DNA from: Prevotella sp.
GTDB taxonomy: Bacteria; Bacteroidota; Bacteroidia; Bacteroidales; Bacteroidaceae
NCBI GenBank assembly: GCA_022769285.1
Contig: JALEKD010000021.1
Span: 1-55,412, forward strand
Length of the DNA stretch: 55,412 nucleotides
Reading direction: 5' to 3'
The notes below the pieces were generated by a model. That model worked only from the letters and a program-made list of their open reading frames with translations, was not told the origin of the DNA and made no database searches. Within the stretch, counting starts at the first letter, position 1, and every line of letters starts with the position of its first letter. This document shows, in pieces, positions 26,154 through 34,809 of this stretch. A program made the position numbers and the translations under genes.

Positions 26154-27152
26154 TTACTTAAACTGGTTCTCCACTATATCGGTCAACACATCGGTAATGT
26201 TGAGTCCGGCGGCCCTTACCTGCTGTGGGATAAAGCTGGTGGGCGTCATGCCGGGCGTGGTGTTAATCTCCAGCATGTTCACCTGGTCGCGGCCCTCGGC
26301 ATCCTTGGTTATAATGTAGTCTATGCGGATGATGCCGTTACAGTGCAGGATGTCATAGATACGGCTTGTCTCGTCGGCCACGGCCTTGGCCGTCTCGGGA
26401 GCTATCCGGGCTGGCGTAATCTCCTGCACCTGCCCGTTATACTTGGCATCGTAGTCGAAGAACTCGTTCTTGGTAACCACCTCGGTGGCTGGGAACACTA
26501 CCGCCTTGTCTGCGGTCTTGTAGCAGCCTATCGACAGCTCGGTACCCTTCATGTAGCTTTCCACCATCACCTCATTGCTCTCCATGAAAGCCACCCTGAG
26601 GGCAGCGGCGAGCTGGTCGGGCTCCTTCACCTTGGACACGCCGAAGCTGGAGCCATCGTTGGCGGGCTTCACAAAGCAGGGCATGCCCAGGCGGGCTGCC
26701 ACGGCCTCCTCATCGACCTCGTCGCCACGGCGCAAGAGGATGCTGTCGGCCACATTGACGCCAAATCCGCGCAGATAGTTGTTCAGCACATACTTGTCAA
26801 ACGTCATGGCCTCTACCAGAACGCCACTGGTGGAATAGGGAACGTGCAGCAGGTCGAAATAGCCCTGCATGAGCCCGTTCTCGCCAGGCGTGCCGTGTAT
26901 AGTGATGTACGCGTAGTCGAACTCGACCACCTCGCCGTTGTGAACAAAGGTAAAGTCGTTCTTATCTATCTGCTCCGTACTGTCGTCGGCCAGCTGCACG
27001 TGCCAGTCCTGGCCCTTTACATCTACTATATATACGTTGTAGCGTTCCTTATCAAAGAATGAGTACAGCCCTTGCGCCGAGCGCATGGACACATCGTGCT
27101 CAGACGAGTCACCGCCACACACGATAGCGATATTTCTCTTGATTTCTTTCAT
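26154..27152 (-). CDS. ddl: D-alanine--D-alanine ligase
   Basis: 332 residues, the usual length. ATP-grasp enzyme that makes D-Ala-D-Ala for peptidoglycan. Motifs: IVCGGDSSEHDVS at the N-terminus, HGTPGENGLMQGYFD, the PCFVKPANDGSSFGVSKV grasp loop and LEINTTPGMTPTS at the end, which includes the metal-binding Glu and Asn. Start is the ATG of MKEIKRNIAIV at 27152; an upstream in-frame ATG would run into rluD. Third gene of the operon. Confidence 0.96.
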   Translation of the reverse strand: MKEIKRNIAIVCGGDSSEHDVSMRSAQGLYSFFDKERYNVYIVDVKGQDWHVQLADDSTEQIDKNDFTFVHNGEVVEFDYAYITIHGTPGENGLMQGYFDLLHVPYSTSGVLVEAMTFDKYVLNNYLRGFGVNVADSILLRRGDEVDEEAVAARLGMPCFVKPANDGSSFGVSKVKEPDQLAAALRVAFMESNEVMVESYMKGTELSIGCYKTADKAVVFPATEVVTKNEFFDYDAKYNGQVQEITPARIAPETAKAVADETSRIYDILHCNGIIRIDYIITKDAEGRDQVNMLEINTTPGMTPTSFIPQQVRAAGLNITDVLTDIVENQFK

Positions 27153-27165
27153 TTTTATGTTGGTT

Positions 27166-28239
27166 TTAGTTGTCTGCAAAAGTATCTTTAGTGGTGCCGT
27201 TGATGTACACACGCCAGCGGTCTATGAGCTGCTGCATGTCGGCAGGCCATTCTGAGGTGAAGTCCATCTGCTGCCCGGTGGTGGGGTGTACGAACCCGAG
27301 CGTGCGGGCATGCAGGGCCTGGCGCGGACATACGGCGAAGCAATTCTGGACAAACGCCCGGTACGACGAGCTGCGGTTGCCACGCAGGATGTCCATCCCC
27401 CCGTAGCGCTCATCGGCAAAGAGCGGATGGCCGATGTGCTTCATGTGTGCCCTGATTTGATGTGTGCGCCCCGTTTCCAGCACACACTCTACCAGCGTGG
27501 TGTAGCCGAACCGCTCCAGTACCCTGTAGTGAGTTACAGCACTCTTGCCCACGTCTGACCCAGGCTCGAAGACAGCCATACGCAGCCTATCCTTGGGGTC
27601 GCGACCGATGTTACCCTCGATGTGACCGCTGTCCTCGGCCAGGTTGCCCCATACCAGGGCATTGTAGCTGCGATGGGTGGTCTTGTTAAAGAACTGCAGC
27701 CCCAGGCGAGTCTTCGCCGTAGGTGTCTTGGCCACCACGAGCAGTCCGCTGGTGTCCTTGTCTATACGGTGAACCAGTCCCACCTCGGGGTCGTTAGGGT
27801 CGTAGCCCGCCACGTCGCGCAGGTGCCACGCCAGAGCGTTGACCAGTGTGCCATGGAAATTGCCCACACCTGGGTGAACCACCAGCCCGGCCGGCTTGTT
27901 TACCACCAGCAGCTCACTGTCCTCGTACACGATGTCCAGAGGTATCTCCTCGGGTTCAATGGTGGTGTCGTGGCGCGGGCGGTCCAGCATGAGCGTCACC
28001 ACGTCGCCTGGGCGCACGCGGTAGTTACGCTTTACGGGACGGTCATTGACATGTACAAATCCAGCGTCGGCCGCCCTCTGTATGCGGTTGCGGCTGGAGT
28101 GCTGCAACTTATCCAGCATGTATTTATCTATACGCAGTGGCTCCTGGTTGGCATCTACCACAAACCTGAAGTGCTCGTATAGTTGCTGGGCGTCGTCCAG
28201 CCCGTCGGTATCCTGTATGTTGTCGTTGTCTGTTGTCAT
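27166..28239 (-). CDS. rluD: RluD-family 23S rRNA pseudouridine synthase
   Basis: 357 residues. An S4 RNA-binding domain (about 34-85, RIDKYMLDKLQHSSRNRIQ) precedes the RsuA/RluA catalytic domain with HRIDKDTSGL (catalytic Asp160) and the late GRTHQIRAHMKHIGHP motif. Predicted to modify helix 69 of 23S rRNA; the exact uridines are inferred from the family. Start ATG 28239 chosen over an upstream in-frame ATG. 56 bases after the PASTA gene and 13 before ddl. Confidence 0.92.
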   Translation of the reverse strand: MTTDNDNIQDTDGLDDAQQLYEHFRFVVDANQEPLRIDKYMLDKLQHSSRNRIQRAADAGFVHVNDRPVKRNYRVRPGDVVTLMLDRPRHDTTIEPEEIPLDIVYEDSELLVVNKPAGLVVHPGVGNFHGTLVNALAWHLRDVAGYDPNDPEVGLVHRIDKDTSGLLVVAKTPTAKTRLGLQFFNKTTHRSYNALVWGNLAEDSGHIEGNIGRDPKDRLRMAVFEPGSDVGKSAVTHYRVLERFGYTTLVECVLETGRTHQIRAHMKHIGHPLFADERYGGMDILRGNRSSSYRAFVQNCFAVCPRQALHARTLGFVHPTTGQQMDFTSEWPADMQQLIDRWRVYINGTTKDTFADN

Positions 28240-28295
28240 ATACCTTATTATATATAGGGGCCACCCGCCCATAGAGAGTGACCACGGGCGTGCCG

Positions 28296-28988
28296 CTACT
28301 TGGCCGGGTGCTCGGCAGGGGAACTCTCGGCGGGTGGGGCCGTCACTTCCTCGAACTCATCGGGGCCTTCCATCGCGCCGCCCATCTCCTCCTCGTCCAA
28401 GGGGTCTATGTAGTTAATCGAGTCATCGGCATCGCGCATGCCATTGCCGGCTTGTATCACCAAAGGCTCATCCACGGGCACACGGTCGCCAGCCACCACG
28501 CGCTTGCCGTGTACCGTGATGCCGTAAACCCAGTCCTTTTCGCCCGGCACGCGTTCGGGTAGCGCCACCTTGAAGCCCATGGCGGTCAGTTTGGCCATGG
28601 CCTCGCGCAGCGAGCTGTTGTCTATCACGTCGGGAAGGATGAGCGTGGGCGTATGGGGTGAGTTGATAGTTACGTAGATAATGTGCCCCGACTTTACCTT
28701 TTCTCCCGGCTCGGGTGTCTGCCCGAGTATGCAGTCTGGAGGTAGCGTCTTGACATATCCGGTGTCGTTAACCACCATCCGCAGGTCGGCATCGGCCATA
28801 ATGCGGTCGGCATCGGCAAACAGCTTGTGGCGCAGGTTGGGCACCGTTATCTCTTCGCCATGATGGGTATAGGCGTCGAGTGCGAACTTGACCCCTATCA
28901 CCAGTGCCACGATGACCGCGGCCATAGCGGCGAGGTTTCCCCAAAGATAGCGGCCCAGCAATTTGCCGAGAAAGTCGGATGATTTCAT
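28296..28988 (-). CDS. membrane-anchored PASTA-domain protein
   Basis: 230 residues. Short cytoplasmic N-terminus, one membrane helix (about 18-38, NLAAMAAVIVALVIGVKFAL), then about three PASTA repeats (ITVPNLRH..., LILPDVIDNS..., the last ending PLVIQAGN) and an acidic, Pro/Ala-rich tail. PASTA domains bind uncrosslinked muropeptides, but there is no kinase or transpeptidase domain here. Head of the operon with rluD and ddl, which fits a cell-wall role. The promoter just upstream is a perfect consensus, and the ATG at 28988 begins just after it. Confidence 0.88.
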   Translation of the reverse strand: MKSSDFLGKLLGRYLWGNLAAMAAVIVALVIGVKFALDAYTHHGEEITVPNLRHKLFADADRIMADADLRMVVNDTGYVKTLPPDCILGQTPEPGEKVKSGHIIYVTINSPHTPTLILPDVIDNSSLREAMAKLTAMGFKVALPERVPGEKDWVYGITVHGKRVVAGDRVPVDEPLVIQAGNGMRDADDSINYIDPLDEEEMGGAMEGPDEFEEVTAPPAESSPAEHPAK

Positions 28989-29006
28989 CTGTCTCTGTTT
29001 TGAGCA

Positions 29007-29037
29007 CAAAGGTAGTGCAAGTTGAGAGAAATACAAA
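29007..29037 (-). promoter_or_regulatory. promoter of the PASTA-rluD-ddl operon
   Basis: Minus strand TTTG (29034-29037), 19 bases, then TACCTTTG (29007-29014): a full consensus Bacteroidetes promoter. Transcription should begin near 29001, about 13 bases before the ATG. Confidence 0.85.
29009..29035. repeat. 27-bp direct repeat, copy 1 (overlaps promoter)
   Basis: Exact 27-base match to 29178-29204 (it contains GGTAGTGCAAGTTGAGAG). This copy carries the working -7 and most of the -33 element of the PASTA operon promoter. Confidence 0.9.
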
Positions 29038-29177
29038 ATAAATCGTATTTATTTTTATGGCCGAAACGAAGCCTACCTTGACGGCCTCAGCCGTAAAGGG
29101 ACAAGCCGAAGACACTACAAAGGAAAAAACGAAGTTTTTTACAATTTGCAGGGTTGAGGCGCAGACTACCTTCTAAA

Positions 29178-29204
29178 AAGGTAGTGCAAGTTGAGAGAAA
29201 TACA
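29178..29204. repeat. 27-bp direct repeat, copy 2 (decayed promoter)
   Basis: Second copy, 169 bases away. On the minus strand its -7 region reads TACCTTTT and its -33 region TGTG, so both elements are damaged compared with copy 1. Confidence 0.9.
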
Positions 29205-29439
29205 CAGGAAGCGAGAGGGACGGGCGAATAGACCACGGGCGTGTGTAAAACGGCAAGACGAGTTGCCGAGTTGTCATTGGTGATGAGGGCGGCAGACAAT
29301 TTGGCGGCCCAGCAGTCCTTGGGCGCCCCGCACAATCAGCGCGCGTTGATAGAGAAGACTGCTCTGACGCACCCGAAGTAACTCCCTGTTTTTCCAAGGT
29401 TGCCCCTTTGCACCCCCGTAACCATCGCGGGGAATGAAA

Positions 29440-29513
29440 AGACCAACCCTTCGCTTTCTAAAGACGGCTCCCAGCTCGCTAATGATGGTTCCGGGAAACG
29501 TAAAGGTCGGTCT
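29440..29513 (-). repeat. dispersed 74-nt intergenic repeat, copy C (reverse orientation)
   Basis: On the minus strand it begins AGACCGACCTTTACG and continues with GGAACCATCATTAGC and GGGAGCCGTCTTTAG before ending GGTTGGTCT. Same 74-base length; the flanking purine tract and GCGCGC motif are present in the matching order. Confidence 0.88.
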
Positions 29514-29681
29514 CCACAAATGGGGTGATATTTTCCGCTGCCTAAGAGAGTCTCCCCACCCCACCCTTTTTACCCTTTTACGCTCTTACCTTTTTACTTT
29601 CCGCCCCCAAAGAAGGCTTATATACGGCCCCTCACCACAGCGGCCCCTGCGAAACGTTTCGCCAACTTACGGCCCATTTGC

Positions 29682-29712
29682 TTGGCCGTGCCGTTTCTTT
29701 TTTCTAATTTTG
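29682..29712 (+). promoter_or_regulatory. GH92 gene promoter
   Basis: TTG (29682-29684), 20 bases, then TAATTTTG (29705-29712), a perfect -7 box. The ATG follows 24 bases later. Confidence 0.7.
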
Positions 29713-29736
29713 CAAGTAGTACAACAAGATACCATT

Positions 29737-31968
29737 ATGAAGACTTTGAAACACTGTTTGTTAGGGTTGGCAGCCTTAGCCGCCCTACCCCTCATGGCCC
29801 AGCAGCCCGATGGGGTTACCCAGTATGTTAATCCATTCATAGGAACGGGCCAGGTAGACGCCAACAGCCTCAAGGGCGGCAACTTTCCCGGTGCCACCAC
29901 GCCCTTTGGCCTGGTACAGCTCAGCCCCGAGGAGTTCGTGGTGCCCAATGGCGATGGTGCCTCGGGCTACGACTACAGCCTGAACACCATCTACGGCTTT
30001 GCCCACACCCACCTAAGCGGCACGGGCTGCGTAGACCTGCTCGACGTAATGATACAGCCCTCGGTGCAGCCCATCAGCGAGCTCCAGGGCAAGGATCTGT
30101 ACCCCGCCACCTTCAGTCATAAGAACGAGCGCGCCACGGTGGGCTACTACTCGGTGCGCTATGACGGCTCGGACATCCTGACCGAACTCACCGCCACCAC
30201 CCGTACCGGTATGACGCGTATCAGCTATCCCGCCGGCAAGGAAGGGGTCTTAGTGTTCGACATGCAGCACGCCGGGCAGAACCGCGGCGGCGACCGCAAG
30301 ACTACCATCTTCAACTCGCAGCTCCGCCTCATCGACGCCACCACCTTAGTGGGCTACCGTATGCTGAGCGGTTGGCAGAAAGCACGCAAGGTGTACTTCT
30401 ACGCCAAGTTCTCGCGTCCCGTGGTGAGCCGTGCTTTCCGTTCGGGCAGCGAGGTGTACTCCGGCGGCGATGTGGCCAACGGGCGCAACACCAAGTGCTA
30501 CCTCTCCTTCGGCACCAGTGCCGAGCCGCTCGTTGTCAAGGTGGCCCTCTCGCCTGTGAGCGTCGACAACGCCCGCCAGAACATGGAGGCCGAGAACCCT
30601 GGCTGGGATTTCGAGGCCATTCACCATCAAGCCGTGGCTTCTTGGGAGAAAGAACTGGCCAACATACGCATTGACGGCAGCGACGACCAGAAGGCCATTT
30701 TCTATACGGGCCTCTACCACGCCTATATCCAGCCCAACACCGTGTCGGACGCCAACGGCGACTATACCCGTTCTGATTTCTCTACCGACCGCTTGCCCCA
30801 GGGCGACACTCAGTACAGCACTTTCTCGCTATGGGACACCTTCCGTGCCTGCAACCCTCTCTACGCCCTGCTCAAGCCCGAGCGCGTGGGCGACATGGTC
30901 AAAAGCATGCTGCGCCAGTACGATGTGTACGGCTATCTGCCCATCTGGCAACTGTGGGGGTCGGAAAACTACTGTATGATAGGTAACCACGCCATACCCG
31001 TAATGGTAGACGCGGCACTCAAGGGTCTGCCCGGTGTAGACGCAGAGAAGGTGTACGAGGCAGTCAAGGGCACCTCGATGCGCGACCACCTACAGTCGCC
31101 CTGGTCGGTGCTCGAGAAGTATGGCTATCTGCCTGAGACGCGTCAGCGCGAGTCGGTATCCATCACGCTCGAGAACGCCTATGACGATGCCTGCGTGGCC
31201 CGCCTGGCCAAGCACCTCGGCAAGAAGGCCGACTACGAGTACTTCGACCGTCGCTCGCACCTCTACCACAATCTCTATGATGCCAAGACGGGGTTCTTCC
31301 GCGCCAAGGACGAGAACGGCAAGTGGATGGAGCCTTTCAACCCATACACCTACCGTCCCCAAGGCATGCACCCCTACGCCGAGGGCAATGCCTGGCAGTA
31401 CAATTTCTTCGTTCCGCAGGACGTGCCCGACATGGTTAAACTCATGGGAGGTAACAAGAAATTTGAGCGGGCCCTGGACCACCTCTTCACCGACACCACC
31501 CGCGTAGACCTGGACGGTGGCGGCAACGCCAGCGGCTTCATCGGCCAGTATGCCCACGGCAACGAGCCGAGCCACCACTGCGCCTACCTGTATAACTGGG
31601 TGGGGGCCGACCGCAAGACACAGTACTATACCAACAAAGTGATGACCGAGCAGTACTTTAACCGCATTGACGGTTACTCGGGCAACGAAGACTGCGGTCA
31701 GATGTCGTCGTGGTACATCTGGTCGAGCATGGGTTTCTATCCCGTAGACCCTGCCTCGGGCGTATATAGCTTCGGCTCGCCTCAGTTGCGCCGCGTAGAC
31801 ATCAGCCTGGCCAACGGCAAGACGTTCACCGTAAAGACTAACCGCAAGGGGGCCGACGACTGCTACATCAAGTCCGTGCGCCTCAACGGCCGCAAGTACT
31901 CCAAGAACTACATTACCTACGCCGACATCATGCAGGGCGGCACCCTCGAGTTTGTCATGAGCCGATAG
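29737..31968 (+). CDS. GH92 family alpha-mannosidase, secreted
   Basis: 743 residues with a signal peptide (MKTLKHCLLGLAALAALPLMAQ). Exo-acting calcium-dependent alpha-mannosidases of GH92 trim N-glycans or yeast mannan. Family signatures are clear: VNPFIGTG and GGNFPGATTPFGLVQLSP at the N-terminus, HTHLSGTGC, the catalytic-acid block HGNEPSHHCAYLYNW, and the C-terminal GNEDCGQMSSWYIWSSMGFYP. Start taken at the ATG just after the promoter, where the signal peptide begins. Monocistronic; no SusC/SusD pair is adjacent, so linkage specificity is not inferable from context. Confidence 0.95.
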   Translation: MKTLKHCLLGLAALAALPLMAQQPDGVTQYVNPFIGTGQVDANSLKGGNFPGATTPFGLVQLSPEEFVVPNGDGASGYDYSLNTIYGFAHTHLSGTGCVDLLDVMIQPSVQPISELQGKDLYPATFSHKNERATVGYYSVRYDGSDILTELTATTRTGMTRISYPAGKEGVLVFDMQHAGQNRGGDRKTTIFNSQLRLIDATTLVGYRMLSGWQKARKVYFYAKFSRPVVSRAFRSGSEVYSGGDVANGRNTKCYLSFGTSAEPLVVKVALSPVSVDNARQNMEAENPGWDFEAIHHQAVASWEKELANIRIDGSDDQKAIFYTGLYHAYIQPNTVSDANGDYTRSDFSTDRLPQGDTQYSTFSLWDTFRACNPLYALLKPERVGDMVKSMLRQYDVYGYLPIWQLWGSENYCMIGNHAIPVMVDAALKGLPGVDAEKVYEAVKGTSMRDHLQSPWSVLEKYGYLPETRQRESVSITLENAYDDACVARLAKHLGKKADYEYFDRRSHLYHNLYDAKTGFFRAKDENGKWMEPFNPYTYRPQGMHPYAEGNAWQYNFFVPQDVPDMVKLMGGNKKFERALDHLFTDTTRVDLDGGGNASGFIGQYAHGNEPSHHCAYLYNWVGADRKTQYYTNKVMTEQYFNRIDGYSGNEDCGQMSSWYIWSSMGFYPVDPASGVYSFGSPQLRRVDISLANGKTFTVKTNRKGADDCYIKSVRLNGRKYSKNYITYADIMQGGTLEFVMSR

Positions 31969-31988
31969 GCAACTGGCCACCTATATAA

Positions 31989-32008
31989 ATAGATGGGAAA
32001 CCATCTAT
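31989..32008 (+). other. small GAAA-tetraloop hairpin after GH92
   Basis: ATAGATGG-GAAA-CCATCTAT forms an 8-base-pair stem with a GNRA tetraloop, directly before the main terminator. Probably part of the 3' end structure of the GH92 mRNA. Confidence 0.55.
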
Positions 32009-32019
32009 AAAGAAACAGA

Positions 32020-32060
32020 AAAGGTCGCGAAACGGAGAAAGATACCGTTTCGCGACCTTT
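32020..32060 (+). terminator. GH92 terminator
   Basis: A perfect 16-base stem, AAAGGTCGCGAAACGG (32020-32035) with its complement at 32045-32060, 9-base loop. The T-rich 3' side and A-rich 5' side let it work in both directions for the convergent GT4 gene. Confidence 0.85.
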
Positions 32061-32129
32061 ATGATTATAATAAGATGGGCCGTCAGCCTGCTTGGCTATA
32101 CAGAGATGACCGCCCCCACTTCTATCGGT

Positions 32130-33266
32130 TCACTTTAGCACGCTGCCCACCACCCGGCGGTACACGTCGAGTACCTGTGCGCCCACATCGGTACCCTCGA
32201 AGCGGGCTATGTGGGCCTGGCTGCGCGCTATGCGCTCCTCGCGACCCGGGGCACCCGCCAGCACCTGCGTAATGGCCTGCGCCATGGCCTGGTCGTCGTC
32301 CGGGGCGACGTAGAAGCAGTCTGGGCCGCCAGCCTCTTCCAGACAACTGCCCGTACAGGCCACCACGGGAAGTCCACTCTGTATGGCCTCGATGATGGGA
32401 ACGCCAAATCCCTCATAACGCGACGGGTAAACACACGCCTCGGCCATCTGATAAAGTGAGGGAAGGTCGGCATTGGGTACGCCGGTGAGCCACCGCACAC
32501 GCTTCGCCAGGCCGTGGGCCTCGGCGTAGGCCTTCACCTTGTCGGCATAGGGGGTCTGCCTGCCCACGATGACCAGCGACACATCGCTGTCTATATGGGC
32601 AAGGGCTTTCACGGCCAGCAAGATATTCTTGCGCCGCTCCACCGTGCCCACATGGATGATGTAACGGCCGGGCAGCAGATAGCAGGCATGAATGTCCTGC
32701 AAGCGAGCCTCGCTCTCGCGAGTCTTGAAGTGGGTGCTGCAGCTCTGGTAAATCACCTCGATACGCTCCTGGGGCACATGGCCATAGTACATAATGTCGC
32801 GCTTGGTACACTCGCTGATGGCGATGATACGGTCGGCCTCGGCGATGGTACGCCGGAACTTCCAGGCATATATCTGCACGTCGGCCCAGTGGTAATATTC
32901 AGGATGGCGCATGAAGATGAGGTCGTGAATGGTAACCACCGAGCGTATGCCGCTGGCATGTATGCCTATGGGCAGTTCGCCCGACAGACCGTGAAACAGG
33001 TCTACACCGTCGCGGCGCAGGTCGCTCACGATGCCGTGGCTACGCCACAGACTCTTGCACCAAGCGTGGCGGGGATAGACATAGCTCAGATGATCGCCCT
33101 CGGCCACTTGGCAGCGCAGGTCATCGCGGCCAGCATCGGGGGCATAGAGGCGCAGCTGCAAGTCATCGGGAGCTATGGCGGCCAGGGCATTGGCCAGATT
33201 ACGGCCGTAGCTTCCCAGTCCGGTGCCGTTGCGCACGATGCGCTTGGCGTCAAGTCCTATTATCAT
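32130..33266 (-). CDS. glycosyltransferase family 4
   Basis: 378 residues, GT-B fold. The N-terminal acceptor domain starts MIIGLDAKRIVRNGTGLGSYGRNLA; the nucleotide-sugar domain has HVGTVERRKN and YPSRYEGFGVPIIEAIQSGLPV with the E-x7-E motif of retaining GT4 enzymes. Likely adds a mannose- or glucose-type sugar to a surface glycan or lipid carrier; donor and acceptor are unknown. Fourteen bases after murF, so co-transcribed with it. Confidence 0.9.
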   Translation of the reverse strand: MIIGLDAKRIVRNGTGLGSYGRNLANALAAIAPDDLQLRLYAPDAGRDDLRCQVAEGDHLSYVYPRHAWCKSLWRSHGIVSDLRRDGVDLFHGLSGELPIGIHASGIRSVVTIHDLIFMRHPEYYHWADVQIYAWKFRRTIAEADRIIAISECTKRDIMYYGHVPQERIEVIYQSCSTHFKTRESEARLQDIHACYLLPGRYIIHVGTVERRKNILLAVKALAHIDSDVSLVIVGRQTPYADKVKAYAEAHGLAKRVRWLTGVPNADLPSLYQMAEACVYPSRYEGFGVPIIEAIQSGLPVVACTGSCLEEAGGPDCFYVAPDDDQAMAQAITQVLAGAPGREERIARSQAHIARFEGTDVGAQVLDVYRRVVGSVLK

Positions 33267-33280
33267 ATCGGCTATGGGAG

Positions 33281-34597
33281 TTACAACAGGGCGGGCAACT
33301 CATAGAGCCGTATGCCGTTGCTGCCCTTGATGAGTATGTAGTGGTCGGTGGGCTGGTGCTGGGCCAAGGCCTCCTTGACCTCTTCGACATCGGCAAACTT
33401 GCGGTAAGCGCAGCGGGTCTTGGCGAACTCGCTGCCCACGAGCCACACATCGGTAAGACCCAGTTCGGCTATGTGGTCCACAACATGCTGGTGCTCCTCG
33501 GCAGAGGCTTCGCCCAGCTCGCGCATGTCTCCCAGGATGGCCATCTTATGCGGCACCTGCATATAGGCAAAGTTGTCGAGCGCCGCGCGCATGCTGGTGG
33601 GATTAGCGTTGTACGCGTCAACGATAAGACGGTTCTGCGCAGTCACGGTGAGCTGCGACCGGTTATTGCTGGGTACATAGGCTTCCAGGGCGTGGCTTAT
33701 CTGAGATGCCTCGACCCCGAAGTGCAGGCCCACGGCAATGGCGGCCAGCATATTGGTAATGTTGTAGGTGCCTATGAGATGGCTCTGTACACGGTGAGAA
33801 GTACTCTGGCCCCGCACCTGCCACTCAAAACAGAGGAAAGGGGCGCTGCTCACCACCCGGCCCACCACTTCGGCTGGCTTGGCGGCATCGGCTGAGTAAG
33901 TCTCGGTAGGTGCCAGGCGACGCTCGGCCACCATCTTGGTGAGATAGGGGTTAGCCGCATCAACAAAGGTCAGACCATCGTGGGCCCGCAGATAGTCATA
34001 GAGTTCGCCCTTGGTGCGCATCACGCCCTCAAACGAGCCGAAGCCTTGCAGGTGAGCCCTCCCCACATTGGTAATGAGACCACAGGTAGGCTCCACGTAA
34101 TCTACCAGGCGCTTAATGTCGCCCGGGTGCGAAGCGCCCATCTCCACTACGGCTATCTGATGCTCTGGCGCCAGCCGCAGCAGCGTCTTCGGCACGCCTA
34201 CATCATTATTATAATTGGCTTCGGTGTGCATCACGCGGTAGCGCTCGGCCAGCACGGCCGACACCAGTTCCTTCGTGGTGGTCTTGCCGTTGGTTCCGGT
34301 AATACCGATGACGGGTATATCGAACTGGCGGCGATGCTCGCGGGCCAGCTCCTTATAAGCTACCAGCGCATCGGGCACCAAGATGTGGCGGCCGTCGGCC
34401 TTATCGTAATCAGGATTGTCTATCACCGCATAGGCGCAGCCCTTGTCCAGCGCTGTCTGGGCAAACTTATTGCCATCGAATGACGCCCCTTTAAGGGCCA
34501 TGAAGATACTTCCCTCGGGACAGTTACGGCTGTCGGTGGTGATAATGGGGTGTTGCTTGTACAACTCGTATAGTCTGCTATTCATAGCTTTTGTCAT
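33281..34597 (-). CDS. murF: UDP-N-acetylmuramoyl-tripeptide--D-alanyl-D-alanine ligase
   Basis: 438 residues. ATP-dependent last cytoplasmic step of the UDP-MurNAc-pentapeptide pathway, using the dipeptide made by Ddl. Mur-ligase P-loop GTNGKTTTK (101-109), the MurF-type N-terminal segment TDSRNCPEGSIFMALKG, and the DAYNANPTSM block typical of MurF are all present. A second ATG four codons later (34585) is an equally possible start. Not in the classical dcw cluster here; it is paired with a GT4 gene. Confidence 0.95.
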   Translation of the reverse strand: MTKAMNSRLYELYKQHPIITTDSRNCPEGSIFMALKGASFDGNKFAQTALDKGCAYAVIDNPDYDKADGRHILVPDALVAYKELAREHRRQFDIPVIGITGTNGKTTTKELVSAVLAERYRVMHTEANYNNDVGVPKTLLRLAPEHQIAVVEMGASHPGDIKRLVDYVEPTCGLITNVGRAHLQGFGSFEGVMRTKGELYDYLRAHDGLTFVDAANPYLTKMVAERRLAPTETYSADAAKPAEVVGRVVSSAPFLCFEWQVRGQSTSHRVQSHLIGTYNITNMLAAIAVGLHFGVEASQISHALEAYVPSNNRSQLTVTAQNRLIVDAYNANPTSMRAALDNFAYMQVPHKMAILGDMRELGEASAEEHQHVVDHIAELGLTDVWLVGSEFAKTRCAYRKFADVEEVKEALAQHQPTDHYILIKGSNGIRLYELPALL

Positions 34598-34669
34598 TTA
34601 TACTGCGAAGATAGTGCCCGCCGAGCGGCATGAACTTGCCCAGAAGCCCGAGGTGCAGCCTATCTTATG

Positions 34670-34677
34670 CAAAAGTA
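34670..34677 (-). promoter_or_regulatory. candidate murF promoter -7 box
   Basis: TACTTTTG on the minus strand, perfect TAnnTTTG, about 70 bases before the murF ATG. A TTG lies 22 bases upstream, slightly longer than the ideal spacing. Confidence 0.5.
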
Positions 34678-34809
34678 CAAAAAAATATAACGTCACCGAC
34701 AACTACGGGGCAAAAAGTATCGGCCACCCTTTAAAAAGAGGCAAGGGGCCGGTTGGACACCTACTCCACTGAGCGGCTGACGGTTAGAGGACGGTACACC
34801 GAGGCACCC

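Larger units (their letters stand above)
29038..29736. other. intergenic region with promoter duplicate and dispersed repeat copy C
   Basis: About 700 bases between the divergent PASTA and GH92 genes. It holds the duplicated promoter fragment, a GCGCGCGTTG motif near 29338-29347, the reverse-oriented repeat core (29440-29513), a pyrimidine tract (29566-29600) matching the tracts beside copies A and B, and the GH92 promoter. A long open frame running from 29434 into the GH92 gene is judged to be chance upstream of the signal peptide. Confidence 0.6.

Noticed and set aside
29058..29177. Small plus-strand frame of about 38 codons between the two promoter repeats
   Set aside because: No promoter in that direction, no recognisable peptide, and it lies in variable spacer sequence.
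29434..29736. An N-terminal extension of the GH92 gene starting inside repeat copy C
   Set aside because: The promoter lies at 29682-29712, and a typical signal peptide starts at 29737. The extension is repeat sequence.
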